A stretch of DNA of 64,000 nt, taken from Bradyrhizobium sp. SK17 (lineage in GTDB: Bacteria > Pseudomonadota > Alphaproteobacteria > Rhizobiales > Xanthobacteraceae). A program made the translations under genes and the position numbers. The first letter of the stretch is position 1, and every line of letters begins with the position of its first letter. The notes beneath the pieces were generated by a model, which made no database searches, was not told the origin of the DNA, and saw nothing but the letters and a program-made list of their open reading frames with translations. Where the stretch lies: positions 6,773,001-6,837,000 of the forward strand of contig NZ_CP025113.1 in assembly GCF_002831585.1 (NCBI RefSeq). Direction: 5' to 3'. This document shows positions 17,072 through 27,850 of this stretch, one piece after another.

Positions 17072-18543
17072 GCCTTGCCCTCGCGCGCCCGGGCAACCAG
17101 CGACGTCGTGCTGTGGCCGGGCAGGATGTCAACCAGCACGACCTCGCCGCCGGCGGCCTCGACGATCTCGTGGCCGACCACCTGCGCGCGGGTATAGTCA
17201 CCGCCCTTCACCAGCACGCTCGGCCGCACCTTGGTGATCAGATTGATCGGGGTGTCCTCCTCGAAGATTGCCACGAGGTCGACGGCTTCCAGCGCCGCCA
17301 GCACTTCGGCACGGGCGCGTTCGTTCTGCACCGGACGCCCCTCGCCCTTCAGCCGCTTCACCGAGGCGTCGCTGTTCAACCCCACGATCAGGCGGTCGCA
17401 GGCGCCGCGCGCGGCCGTCAGCACCTTGACGTGGCCGGGATGCAGGATGTCGAAACAGCCATTGGTGAAGCCGATGCGCAGATCCTGCCGGCGCCATTCA
17501 TCGAGATAGGCATCGATATCGCCGCCGGCCGGGACGATCTTGTCCTCGGCCGCGAGCGAAGCATGCGGCAGGATCCTGCGCCGCAATTCGTCTGACTTGA
17601 CGATCGCGGTTCCGGTCTTGCCGACGGCAACCGCCGCCGCCGCGCTCGCGATCCGCAGCGCGCCTTCCCAGTCGGCGCCACCCGACAGCGCCAGCGCCAG
17701 CGCGGCCGCTACCGTATCGCCGGCGCCGGAGACGTCGCGCACCTTGACCGGCAGCGCCGGCACGTGGATCGAATCGCCGCCGCGCGTCACCAGCGTCATG
17801 CCGCGCTCGCCCTGCGTCACCAGCATCGCCTCGCAATCCGCGAGATACATCGCATCGGGCGCGGCCTGCGCGATGCTGTCCAGGCTGTCGGCGCGACTGC
17901 GGGTCGCCTCGGCGAACTCCTTGCGATTCGGCGTCAGCACGCTCGCACCGCGATAGATCGCGAGGTTGGCACTCTTGGGATCGACGATCACGCGCTTCCC
18001 CGCCTGCCGCGCTGCATCGATCACGTTGCGGATCACCCGCGCGGTGAGCACGCCCTTGGCGTAGTCGGACAACAGCACGATGTCGGCATGCGCCAGACAC
18101 GGCAGGATGGTGTCGATCAGCTGCTGTTCGATGGCCGGCCCCGCCGGCGCGGCGAGTTCCCAATCGGAGCGCAGCATGTGGGTGGAGAATTGTTCGGAGA
18201 CGAACCGCACCTTGCGCGTGGTCGGACGCGCGGCGTCACGCACCAACAGGGCCTCGATACCGGGCTCATTCGCGAGCGCCTCCGACAACACCGTGCCGGC
18301 GGCATCCTCGCCGATCAGGCCGACGAAGATGCAGCGGCCGCCGAGCGAGGCGATGTTGCGCGCGACGTTGCCGGCGCCGCCGATATTGGTCTCGCTGCGC
18401 CTGACCGCGATCACCGGCGCCGGCGCCTCCGGCGAGATCCGCGACACCTCGCCATAGACGAACTCGTCGAGCATCAGGTCGCCGACGCAGAGCACGGTCT
18501 GGCCGGACATCGCACGCGAGATCGCTTCAAAATCGAACATCAA
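17068..18543 (-). CDS. hldE: Bifunctional heptose-7-phosphate kinase / heptose-1-phosphate adenylyltransferase
   Basis: A 491-residue two-domain enzyme. Residues 1-320 are a PfkB/ribokinase-type kinase ([47 protein letters not shown] with the catalytic Asp). Residues 350-490 are a nucleotidyltransferase ([27 protein letters not shown]). It phosphorylates D-glycero-D-manno-heptose-7-P and then adenylylates the 1-phosphate to ADP-heptose. Both active sites look complete. It follows hldD by 15 bp and is coupled to the O-antigen ligase by a 4-bp overlap, so hldD-hldE-ligase form one leftward operon. Confidence 0.95.
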   Translation of the reverse strand: MMFDFEAISRAMSGQTVLCVGDLMLDEFVYGEVSRISPEAPAPVIAVRRSETNIGGAGNVARNIASLGGRCIFVGLIGEDAAGTVLSEALANEPGIEALLVRDAARPTTRKVRFVSEQFSTHMLRSDWELAAPAGPAIEQQLIDTILPCLAHADIVLLSDYAKGVLTARVIRNVIDAARQAGKRVIVDPKSANLAIYRGASVLTPNRKEFAEATRSRADSLDSIAQAAPDAMYLADCEAMLVTQGERGMTLVTRGGDSIHVPALPVKVRDVSGAGDTVAAALALALSGGADWEGALRIASAAAAVAVGKTGTAIVKSDELRRRILPHASLAAEDKIVPAGGDIDAYLDEWRRQDLRIGFTNGCFDILHPGHVKVLTAARGACDRLIVGLNSDASVKRLKGEGRPVQNERARAEVLAALEAVDLVAIFEEDTPINLITKVRPSVLVKGGDYTRAQVVGHEIVEAAGGEVVLVDILPGHSTTSLVARAREGKA

Positions 18544-18558
18544 TCACCGTACTCAGCT

Positions 18559-19539
18559 TCAACGATAGCGATCGGAGCGATCGAGAAAACCCTTCACGTA
18601 GGCCCCGACTGCGTCTTCCAGGCGGGTGAAGCCGCCATTGTACCCGGCGCGGCCGAGACGATCGACGACGCTCTGGGTGAAATACTGGTAGCTGCCGCGA
18701 ATCTGCTCGGGCATGTCGACATATTCGATGTTCGGCTCGCGGCCGAGCGCGCCATAGGCCGAGACGATCAGGTCCTTGAAGCTGCGTGCCTTGCCGGTGC
18801 CGACATTGAACAGCCCGGAGACCTGCGGGGTTGCGATCAGCCAGATGATCACCCGCACGACGTCATCGACATAGATGAAGTCGCGGCGCTGATCGCCATC
18901 GGCGATGCCCTCGCGATGCGACTTGAACAGCTGCACCACGCGGCCCGATTTGATGTCGTCGAAACGGCGCGCCAGCACGCTCATCATCGGGCCCTTGTGA
19001 TATTCATTCGGGCCGAACACGTTGAAGAATTTCAGTCCCGCCCATTGCGGCGGCAGCCGTTCGCCCTTCGCCACCCGCTCGGCGACCGCGAGGTCGAACA
19101 GGTTCTTGCTCCAGCCGTACAGGTTCATCGGCCGCAACTGCTTCAACGCCTCGACCGAGCCATCGTCGGCAAAGCCCTGCTCGCCGTCACCATAGGTCGC
19201 GGCCGAGGAGGCATAGATGAACGGCGTCCCGTTCGCGGTGCACCAGTCGAGCAGCCGCATCGAGAGACGGAAATTGGTCTCGATCACCAGATCGCCGTCG
19301 GTTGCCGTGGTCTCCGAGATGGCGCCGAGATGGATGACGGCGTCGAGCCGCCGCCCCTTGATCCAGTCGCCGAGCTCGGCCGGGGGAACCAGATCGGCAA
19401 GCTGACGCTTGGCCAGGTTCCGCCATTTGCCGTCATGACCAAGCACGTCGCAGACCGCAACATCGCTGCGGCCGGCGTCGTTCAACGCAGCCACGACGTT
19501 CGATCCGATAAAACCGGCACCCCCGGTTACCAGAAACAT
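18559..19539 (-). CDS. hldD: ADP-glyceromanno-heptose 6-epimerase
   Basis: A 326-residue SDR epimerase converting ADP-D,D-heptose to ADP-L,D-heptose. The start MFLVTGGAGFIGSNVVAAL gives the Rossmann motif at the N-terminus; an upstream in-frame extension of 21 codons is not supported and the SD-like GGCGGGA precedes this ATG. Catalytic residues are visible in YASSAATYGDG and LYGWSKNLFD, and the HldD-specific FFNVFGPNEYHKGPMMSV is present. It is first in the leftward hldD-hldE-ligase operon and divergent from the heptosyltransferase gene, with a 135-bp shared upstream region. Confidence 0.95.
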   Translation of the reverse strand: MFLVTGGAGFIGSNVVAALNDAGRSDVAVCDVLGHDGKWRNLAKRQLADLVPPAELGDWIKGRRLDAVIHLGAISETTATDGDLVIETNFRLSMRLLDWCTANGTPFIYASSAATYGDGEQGFADDGSVEALKQLRPMNLYGWSKNLFDLAVAERVAKGERLPPQWAGLKFFNVFGPNEYHKGPMMSVLARRFDDIKSGRVVQLFKSHREGIADGDQRRDFIYVDDVVRVIIWLIATPQVSGLFNVGTGKARSFKDLIVSAYGALGREPNIEYVDMPEQIRGSYQYFTQSVVDRLGRAGYNGGFTRLEDAVGAYVKGFLDRSDRYR

Positions 19540-19674
19540 TATGAAATCCCGCCAGATTCCTTTGCAGCCGCCAGCTTTGCCCCACTCCCGCGCCACAGGC
19601 AACGACGGCTTTACCTCACATCGCGAACCGGTTACCGACTTGGCCGGGTCCGACCCGGTCCTGGCTATTTAGAA

Positions 19675-20738
19675 ATGAATATTGATTCAATATCAGATAT
19701 CGAAACCGAGGATGCGCAGGATAGCCGACCGATCCTGATCGTACCCTATGTCTGGATCGGCGATTTCGTGCGCGGTCAGACCGTGGTCCGGGTGTTGCGC
19801 AAGCGCTGGCCGAACCGGCCGGTCGACCTTCTGACCTCCAGCATTTGCGCCCCTTTGGTCGATTATATGCCGGGGGTCCGGTCCGCGGTCGTGTTCGACC
19901 TGCCGCGCAGCCGGCTGGCCTTGCGCCGGCAGCAGGCGCTGGCGGCCGAGCTTCGCACCCGGAACTACGCCACCGCGCTGGTGCTGCCACGGACCTGGAA
20001 GTCCGCCCTTGCACCGGCGCTGGCGGGGATCCCCGAGCGGGTCGGCTTCTTCGGCGAGGTCCGGTTCGGCCTGATCAACGCGATGCGATGGGGCGAAAAG
20101 CAGCTGCCGCGCTTCATCGACAAGAACGCCGTCCTGGCGCTGCCGGACGGCGCGGCCCGGCCGCCCGAATGGCCGGTGCCTCAGCTTCGGGTTCCCGCCG
20201 ACGAGATCGCGCGGTGGCGGCAGGCCAACGGCCTCGGCACCGGCCCCGCCATCGCCCTGGGCCCCGGCTCGGTCGGCGCCTCGAAGCGCTGGACCTATTA
20301 TCCGGAAGCCGCGCGGCTGTTTGCCGAGCGCGGCTTCGATGTCTGGGTGGTCGGTGGCCCCGGCGAGAAGGCACTGGCGGAGCAGATCGCCGCAATCGGC
20401 GGGCCGCGGGTGCGCGATCTCACCGGCACCGATTTGCGCAACGGCGCGCTGGCGATGGCCGCGGCCAGCGTCGCGATCGCCAACGATTCCGGGCTGATGC
20501 ACATCGCCGCCGCGATCGGCACCCCGACAATGGGCATCTTCGGCCCGACCGACCCTTATCTCTGGGCCCCCTCAACCCGCTCGCCGCGACGGTGCGGCAA
20601 ACGAAGAGCACGCTGTCGTGCCAACCGTGCCAGCGCACGGTCTGCACCATGAACGACCACCGCTGCATGCGCGACATCGCGGCCGAGGAGGTCGTGGGGA
20701 TCGCGCAGCGCGTGCTGGCTCAGATCAACATGCGATAG
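19675..20738 (+). pseudogene. waaF: Heptosyltransferase II (WaaF), frameshifted by one base
   Basis: The first frame, from ATG 19675, reads as a glycosyltransferase family 9 heptosyltransferase: RPILIVPYVWIGDFVRGQ, ALGPGSVGASKRWTYYPEAA, then the donor-site block AIANDSGLMHIAAAIGTPTMGIFGPTDPYLWAP. Just after this it leaves frame. The expected continuation, LNPLAATVRQTKSTLSCQPC and onward to AQRVLAQINMR, lies in the -1 frame and stops at 20738. Adding one C to the C5 run at 20567-20571 restores a 354-residue protein of normal length. Unrepaired, the reading frame runs to 20652 with an unrelated tail. It is either a sequencing error or a recent loss. The restored 3' end overlaps the convergent glycosyltransferase by 19 bp. 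Confidence 0.87.
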
Positions 20739-21811
20739 ACCCCGGCGATCGCGCCGGCTTCCGCATCGAGGCTGAACTTATCCACAACTCGTTGGCGCGC
20801 TCGCGCTCCCATCGCCGCCGCCGCGGCCGGATCGCGCATCAACGGCTCGAGCGCGGCCGCCAGCGCGTCGGCGTCGCCAGGCGGCGTCAGCACGCCGGTG
20901 ACGCCGTCCTCGACGACGAATTCAGCGGCACCGGCGCGTGCCGCCACCAGCGCCGCACCGGCCGACATCGCCTCGATCAAGGTCAGGCCAAAGCCTTCAT
21001 TGCGCGAGGTGAAGGCGTAGATGGTCAGCCGCGGATACCAGCGCACGACATCCTCGATCGGCAATTCGCCCGTGATGATGATACGCGATTGCAGGCCGGC
21101 GGCCTCGATCTTCCGCTTCAACTCGCCGGCGAAAGCAAGTTGCTCCGGCACAACGGCGCCGACGATGACGGCGGTGAAATCGGGATAGCGCGGCAGCAAT
21201 CTGCACATCGCCTCGACGAACACGTCGCTGCCCTTTTGCGCGCGCACCCGTCCGAAGCAGCCGATCGCATAGCGGCCCGGCAATCCGCTCTCGGCAAACG
21301 CCGCCGCGCGATCGGCCGGCGGCGTATAGCGGTCGGTGTCGACGCCATGCATCACCACGGTAGCTTCACGCTTCAGATATGAGGCCGACAGCGGGCTGGT
21401 GGCGATGACCGCATCCATGTTGCGGATCAGCCAGCGCGTCAGCCAGGTGTGATGACGCTGCGCGGCCGAGGTGAACAGCAGTTTCAACGGCCAGCCGAGC
21501 GCGCGCAGTATAAGCCCCGCGATCATCTCGTCATTGCGCCGCGCGTGCCAGATCACGGGACGCGCGCGTCGCCACAGCCGCAAGAGATCGCCAAGGCCCA
21601 TCGCATCGATGCCGTCGGGCCGATGCGAACCGAGCCATGCCGCGCGGAACATGCTTGCGAGCTTCGGCGCGACCATGCGGTTGGTCGCGGTGACACCCGA
21701 ATAGCGGCGGTGCAGGTTGGGCACGATGAGCTCGAGCTCGCCGGCAGGTGTGTTCTCGATCGGCACGCAAGTCTCCGTTTCGCGCCAGTTCCTATACGCA
21801 ACATTAAGCAT
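20720..21811 (-). CDS. Glycosyltransferase family 4, LPS core mannosyltransferase (LpcC-like)
   Basis: A 363-residue GT-B enzyme. Near the N-terminus it has LIVPNLHRRYSGVTATNRMV, the start typical of rhizobial LpcC-type core mannosyltransferases. The donor domain has GCFGRVRAQKGSDVFVEAM and FTSRNEGFGLTLIEAMSAGAA, where the EGFGLTLIEA block is the GT4 EX7E motif. It probably transfers mannose from GDP-mannose to the Kdo region of the core; ManC in the same locus makes that donor. It is divergent from galE (86 bp) and convergent with the WaaF gene. The sugar specificity is inferred. Confidence 0.85.
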   Translation of the reverse strand: MLNVAYRNWRETETCVPIENTPAGELELIVPNLHRRYSGVTATNRMVAPKLASMFRAAWLGSHRPDGIDAMGLGDLLRLWRRARPVIWHARRNDEMIAGLILRALGWPLKLLFTSAAQRHHTWLTRWLIRNMDAVIATSPLSASYLKREATVVMHGVDTDRYTPPADRAAAFAESGLPGRYAIGCFGRVRAQKGSDVFVEAMCRLLPRYPDFTAVIVGAVVPEQLAFAGELKRKIEAAGLQSRIIITGELPIEDVVRWYPRLTIYAFTSRNEGFGLTLIEAMSAGAALVAARAGAAEFVVEDGVTGVLTPPGDADALAAALEPLMRDPAAAAAMGARARQRVVDKFSLDAEAGAIAGVYRMLI

Positions 21812-21897
21812 AGTGGCCAGTTCGGCCGCCGCGAAACCCCCTCTTCACCGCACTGCCGTTAGCATCGCCGGTTAAAGATATCGGGAGAGCTTGATCG

Positions 21898-22911
21898 ATG
21901 ACCGTGCTCGTGACCGGCGGTGCCGGCTATATCGGAAGTCACATGGTCCATGCGCTGGTCGATGCCGGCGAGAGCGTCGTCGTGATCGATAATCTCTCCA
22001 CCGGTTTCTCCGCGTTCCTGCCCGAAGGCGTGCCGCTGTTCATCGGCGATGCCGGCGACGAGAACCTCGTCGAGGGCGTGATCGCACAACATGGCATCGA
22101 TAGCATCATCCATTTCGCCGGCTCCGTGGTGGTGCCGGACTCGATGCGCGATCCGCTCGGCTACTACCGCAACAACACCATGACGACGCGCAGCCTGCTC
22201 AATGCGGCGGTGAAGCGCGGCGTCAGCCGCTTCATCTTCTCCTCGACCGCGGCGGTCTACGGCAATCCGGACCAGGTGCCGGTGCCGGAGATCGCGCCGA
22301 CGCGGCCGCTGTCGCCCTACGGCTCGTCGAAGCTGATGACCGAGATCATGCTGCACGACGTCGCCTCCGCCCATGGCATGAGCTACGTCGTGCTGCGCTA
22401 CTTCAACGTCGCCGGCGCCGACCCGAAGGGCCGCGTCGGCCTCGCCACCATCGGCGCCACCCATCTGCTCAAGATCGCGGTCGAGGCCGCGACCGGCCAG
22501 CGCGCCAAGATCGACGTGTTCGGCACCGACTATCCGACCCATGACGGTAGCTGCGTGCGCGACTTCATCCATGTCAGCGACCTCGTCGAGGCGCACCGCT
22601 CGGCGCTGGCCTATCTGCGCGGCGGCGGGCAATCGGTGACGATGAATTGCGGCTACGGCCGCGGCTATTCCGTGCTCGAGACCATCGAAGCGGTGCGCCG
22701 GGTCTCGATGCGCAATTTCGCGGTCGCCTATGCCGGGCGCCGGCCCGGCGACATCATGACCATGGTGGCCGACACGGGGCGGATCCGGTCGCTGCTCGAC
22801 TGGACGCCGCGGTATGATGATCTCGAGACCATCGCGAGCCATGCGCTGGCCTGGGAGGAAAAGCTGTTCCGGGAGCGCGGCGGCGCTCCGCGACAGGCAG
22901 AATCGGCCTAA
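21898..22911 (+). CDS. galE: UDP-glucose 4-epimerase
   Basis: A 337-residue SDR. The start MTVLVTGGAGYIGSHMVHAL has the NAD-binding motif, FSSTAAVYGNPDQVP the catalytic Ser/Thr and SPYGSSKLMTEIML the Tyr/Lys pair; VLRYFNVAGADPKGRVG is the GalE-specific substrate-binding segment. It interconverts UDP-Glc and UDP-Gal (or the GlcNAc/GalNAc pair) for surface polysaccharides; rhizobia often call this gene exoB. A GGGAGAG ribosome site lies nine bases before the ATG. It is followed at 109 bp by the MsbA-like gene on the same strand. Confidence 0.93.
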   Translation: MTVLVTGGAGYIGSHMVHALVDAGESVVVIDNLSTGFSAFLPEGVPLFIGDAGDENLVEGVIAQHGIDSIIHFAGSVVVPDSMRDPLGYYRNNTMTTRSLLNAAVKRGVSRFIFSSTAAVYGNPDQVPVPEIAPTRPLSPYGSSKLMTEIMLHDVASAHGMSYVVLRYFNVAGADPKGRVGLATIGATHLLKIAVEAATGQRAKIDVFGTDYPTHDGSCVRDFIHVSDLVEAHRSALAYLRGGGQSVTMNCGYGRGYSVLETIEAVRRVSMRNFAVAYAGRRPGDIMTMVADTGRIRSLLDWTPRYDDLETIASHALAWEEKLFRERGGAPRQAESA

Positions 22912-22914
22912 AAA

Positions 22915-22936
22915 TCAAGCCGTTATCAAGCCGTTA
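22915..22936 (+). repeat. 11-bp tandem duplication
   Basis: The unit TCAAGCCGTTA occurs twice in a row immediately after the galE stop. It is a small local duplication with no visible function. Confidence 0.7.
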
Positions 22937-23019
22937 TTGTGCTTGAAAAAGCCCCGCCAAGCGGGCAAGGAGGTCCGCAACCCTGACGGCCGGCGCTGCC
23001 CGCCGTCAATGGAACGCGG

Positions 23020-24831
<1,812 letters not shown>

Positions 24832-24902
24832 ATCTTACTCGACGTTCGTGTTTTCTTTTGACGTTCATCAGAGCTCGCCGCTGACATTTTGAAGGGCGTA
24901 TC

Positions 24903-26114
24903 ATGAATGCGGCCGACGAAACGGGACTGAAAAACGCCGTCGCTCCCGCAAGAACCTATCGGCTGCAACTGCTCTGGCGAATATTTCTCCCGCTTTCCAG
25001 CTTGGCGATGTTGTTCGGCGGATTGGTCATCTGCTACGCGGCGTTGACCCAGCCGGGAGATTTACCGATCGAGGGCTTGACGGCTATCTGGTTGTTGGGA
25101 GTCGCGACCGCCGCCTTGTCAGTTTCGATTATGGTTTATTTCACCGGCTGGCGCGTAACCGTCACTGATGACATGATCGAGACATCGAATTGGGTGAGCA
25201 GCCGTCGTCTCCGCCGCGACGAGATTGCGGGACGCAAGATCGTCCAAAGGTGGACCGTCGTTGTGCCTTCGCGCGCTGAGCTTAAGAGCATTTGCCTTCC
25301 TTGCCACCTGCTAGATCCAGATACGGCATTTTTCGTCTGGCTTTCGGGCTTGCGAGATCTGGACGCTGAAGGCTTGCGAGAATCGACCGCCGCTATTGCT
25401 GCGAATGTCGCGCTAGGAGCGACCTGCGACGAACGCCTGCGTAAACTCGCCCTGGCCAAGAAAACCGCGGCCGGGTTGAAGTTCACGGCGATTGTCCTCG
25501 GCCTGTGGTCCATCGTCGTTCCATTTCCGCATCCACTGGTGATCGTGAGCCTCGCGGTGCTTCCGGCCTTGGCTATTGCATTGACGTTGTTGTCACGGGA
25601 ACTCTTCCATGTCGGTCCTGGGACCAACGACGCCCGCGCCAACCTGGGAATGGTCGCCGTGTTTCCCGCGCTCGCGATCATGGCGCGCATGCTGTTCGAC
25701 AACTACATGGTCAGTTGGCTCCCGCTGATCGGAGCTGCCGTCCTCGGCATGGCGCTGTCCACCGTAGCTCTCATGATCTGCAATCGCGATCTGCGCCAGC
25801 AGCCGTTGAAGCCGCTTCTGGTCGGATTGTGCACCGCGATCTACGCGTTTGGCACGATCGGCGAGGCAAACGCTCTGCTCGACAATTCGCCTGCAACCGT
25901 GTTTCAGAGCAGAATCCTTGACAAGCATATCTACCACGGCAAGCGGACATCTTATCACCTCAAGCTTGCTCCGTGGGGACCACTGCACGAAACCGGCGAC
26001 ATCAACGTACCGTCTGATGTCTATCATGAGCTGGAGGTGAACAAGATGGCCTGTGTCCTCGTCCGGCGCGGTGCGCTGGAAATGCCCTGGTTCAGCGTTC
26101 AAGCGTGTCATTGA
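24903..26114 (+). CDS. Membrane protein of unknown function
   Basis: A 403-residue protein I do not recognise. Two membrane segments follow a short N-terminal tail (about residues 25-45 and 60-80). A soluble stretch with GWRVTVTDDMIETSNWVSSR resembles the PH-like beta strands of small bacterial membrane proteins. Further hydrophobic segments lie around residues 190-235 and 255-320, and the C-terminal region of about 80 residues is soluble. The start has a good GAAGGGCG ribosome site. The gene uses more A/T at third positions than its neighbours, which hints at transfer or weak codon selection. It is not obviously tied to the LPS genes. Confidence 0.75.
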   Translation: MNAADETGLKNAVAPARTYRLQLLWRIFLPLSSLAMLFGGLVICYAALTQPGDLPIEGLTAIWLLGVATAALSVSIMVYFTGWRVTVTDDMIETSNWVSSRRLRRDEIAGRKIVQRWTVVVPSRAELKSICLPCHLLDPDTAFFVWLSGLRDLDAEGLRESTAAIAANVALGATCDERLRKLALAKKTAAGLKFTAIVLGLWSIVVPFPHPLVIVSLAVLPALAIALTLLSRELFHVGPGTNDARANLGMVAVFPALAIMARMLFDNYMVSWLPLIGAAVLGMALSTVALMICNRDLRQQPLKPLLVGLCTAIYAFGTIGEANALLDNSPATVFQSRILDKHIYHGKRTSYHLKLAPWGPLHETGDINVPSDVYHELEVNKMACVLVRRGALEMPWFSVQACH

Positions 26115-26341
26115 TCGGCGCACCGCCAGGTCTCATCCGTGCGGGGCCGGTCCTGCGCGCAACATGCACAGAACGTTGCGGGCCATCACTTTGCGCCTGA
26201 TCGCGACCGTGCAACCGGACCCCGGAGGCTCAGCGAAAAGTTACCTTCACATCTCCGCCTGCTGGCGCAGCCACTAGCCCCAAACGTCGTAACCGCGTAA
26301 TACGGCCGGCGCGCCCTTCTTCAACCCTCCGGGATCCGTTC

Positions 26342-27043
26342 ATGAACGCCACCTCCACCGTCATTCCGCTTCCCCCGCAGCCTTCGCTCCCCGTCGTCGG
26401 CGAAACCGGCACCTATCCGGTGCGTCGCATCTGGTGCGTCGGGCGCAACTATCTCGAGCACATCAGGGAGATGGGCAATGACGAGCGCGCGCCGCCGTTC
26501 TTCTTCGGCAAGCACGCCGACATGCTGGTGCCCGATGGCGCGACGATCCCCTATCCGCCGCTGACCAAGGACCTGCACCACGAGGTCGAACTGGTGGTGG
26601 CGATGAAGAGCGGCGGGCTGAACATTCCCGCCGACAAGGCGCTCGATCACGTCTACGGCTATGCCGTCGGCATCGACCTGACCCGCCGCGACCTGCAGAT
26701 CGCCTCGCGCAAGAAGGAGCGGCCCTGGGAGGTCGGCAAGTCGTTCGACTATTCCGCGCCCTGCTCCGCGATCCAGCCGGCCTCGAAGATCGGCCACCCG
26801 ACGGCGGGCAAGATCTGGCTCACCGTCAACGGCAAGGAAGCCCAGAAGGGTGACCTCACCGAACTGATCTGGAACGTGCCGGAGATCATCTGGCAGCTCT
26901 CGCAGCAGGTGAAGCTCGCCGCCGGCGACATCATCATGACCGGTACGCCAGCTGGCGTCTCGCAGTTGCAACCGGGCGACAAGATCGAATGCGGCGTCGA
27001 CGGTGTCGGCAAGCTCGCCGTGACGATCGGCAAGCCGGAATAG
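26342..27043 (+). CDS. Fumarylacetoacetate hydrolase family protein
   Basis: A 233-residue hydrolase of the FAH fold. Features are the N-terminal IWCVGRNYLEHIREMG, metal-ligand region KDLHHEVELVVAM, FDYSAPCSAI and TGTPAGVSQLQPGDKIECG at the C-terminus. Small single-domain members of this length include fumarylpyruvate hydrolase, acylpyruvases and oxaloacetate decarboxylases, which cleave or decarboxylate 2-oxo acids with Mg or Mn. The exact substrate is not readable. It is followed by a strong terminator and appears monocistronic, with a 227-bp upstream gap that shows nothing notable. Confidence 0.9.
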   Translation: MNATSTVIPLPPQPSLPVVGETGTYPVRRIWCVGRNYLEHIREMGNDERAPPFFFGKHADMLVPDGATIPYPPLTKDLHHEVELVVAMKSGGLNIPADKALDHVYGYAVGIDLTRRDLQIASRKKERPWEVGKSFDYSAPCSAIQPASKIGHPTAGKIWLTVNGKEAQKGDLTELIWNVPEIIWQLSQQVKLAAGDIIMTGTPAGVSQLQPGDKIECGVDGVGKLAVTIGKPE

Positions 27044-27069
27044 AACTGGCTTCGATGGATGAGGCCAAG

Positions 27070-27098
27070 AGCCCCGGACCTTAGGTCCGGGGCTTTTT
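27070..27098 (+). terminator. Rho-independent terminator after the FAH gene
   Basis: A perfect 11-bp stem AGCCCCGGACC / GGTCCGGGGCT with a 3-nt loop is followed by a T5 run. It begins 26 bp after the stop codon of the FAH-family gene. Confidence 0.9.
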
Positions 27099-27109
27099 GT
27101 TGCGCGAGG

Positions 27110-27331
27110 TCAGCGCATCGTGCCGGGCATGCAGGGCGGCTCGGTGAACGGAGCCGTTGCGAACGATCCGACGTTCGGCGCGCGCACGCAATCGGTGGTC
27201 TTGCTGCTGACCGCTGTGGTCGCCGACGCATGGGCGCGTCGCGCCGCGGCATTGGTGCCGGCGGCGGACGCCTGCGCCGAATACGCAGCTGCCGCGACCA
27301 GGGCAACGGTCACGAGGGTCAATTTGGTCAT
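27110..27331 (-). CDS. Small secreted protein of unknown function
   Basis: A 73-residue protein with a Sec signal peptide (MTKLTLVTVALVAAAAYSA, cleavage near AQASA-AG). The mature part is about 48 residues, Ala/Thr/Ser-rich with two Cys (TTDCVRAPN and EPPCMPG) that could form a disulfide. A GGAG box lies about 9 bases before the ATG. I know no family for it. A longer open frame extends upstream, but the signal peptide and ribosome site fix this start. Confidence 0.65.
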   Translation of the reverse strand: MTKLTLVTVALVAAAAYSAQASAAGTNAAARRAHASATTAVSSKTTDCVRAPNVGSFATAPFTEPPCMPGTMR

Positions 27332-27456
27332 TGGGTTTCTCCGCGCGATGGGTGAAGCCGACCAAGCTCGGCTCCTGCGAACAAGACCGCCGTCGTGCAT
27401 GGATATTTCATCACGCGCGATCACCGAACCGCGAGGCACCCCGTGCGTGGCGAGTC

Positions 27457-27831
27457 CTAATGCCTTGCCGCGCCCTGCGCGGCCGGGCCGAGATGCGTCT
27501 TCTCGTACTCGAGCCACAGCTCGAGCAATGCCATGAACGCGACCACCGCACCCGCAATGATGCTGAAATGCATGGCGCGGGTGTGCGCGAAGCCGAGCAG
27601 CCAGGGCGAGACGATCAGCCAGCAGCCGACCAGCAGATTGATCCATTCCTCCCAGACCGAAAACGCGACGATCGCCGCCAGCGACATCATCGCGATCGCT
27701 GCACCGCTGATCCTGAGATCGATCGACGCCGTCAGGTTGGCGTGCGCGAACAGCCATGGTGCGGCGAGCAGGAAGATCGCCGCGGCGAGGTTGTAGAGAT
27801 CGAGTGCCGATTCGTTTCGCCATTTCATCAT
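27457..27831 (-). CDS. SPW repeat membrane protein
   Basis: A 124-residue membrane protein with two copies of the SPW-type motif, AAPWLFAH and VSPWLLGF, each starting a hydrophobic segment, and four membrane helices in total. The family is found in alphaproteobacteria and its role is unknown. The start MMKWRNESALDLYN is preferred because AAGGGAGA lies 6-8 bases upstream; an in-frame extension has no ribosome site. It is 19 bp downstream of an MFS gene on the same strand, so the two are probably one transcript. Confidence 0.85.
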   Translation of the reverse strand: MMKWRNESALDLYNLAAAIFLLAAPWLFAHANLTASIDLRISGAAIAMMSLAAIVAFSVWEEWINLLVGCWLIVSPWLLGFAHTRAMHFSIIAGAVVAFMALLELWLEYEKTHLGPAAQGAARH

Positions 27832-27850
27832 CTGCTTCTCCCTTGCTCGT

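Noticed and set aside
17764..20652. Plus-strand open frame of 962 codons covering hldE, hldD and the start of waaF
   Set aside because: Only the part from 19675 resembles a protein family. The upstream part is antisense of hldE and hldD and is open by chance.
22948..22963. Small GC hairpin after galE as a terminator
   Set aside because: It lacks a U-run and the next gene is co-directional at close range; probably incidental.
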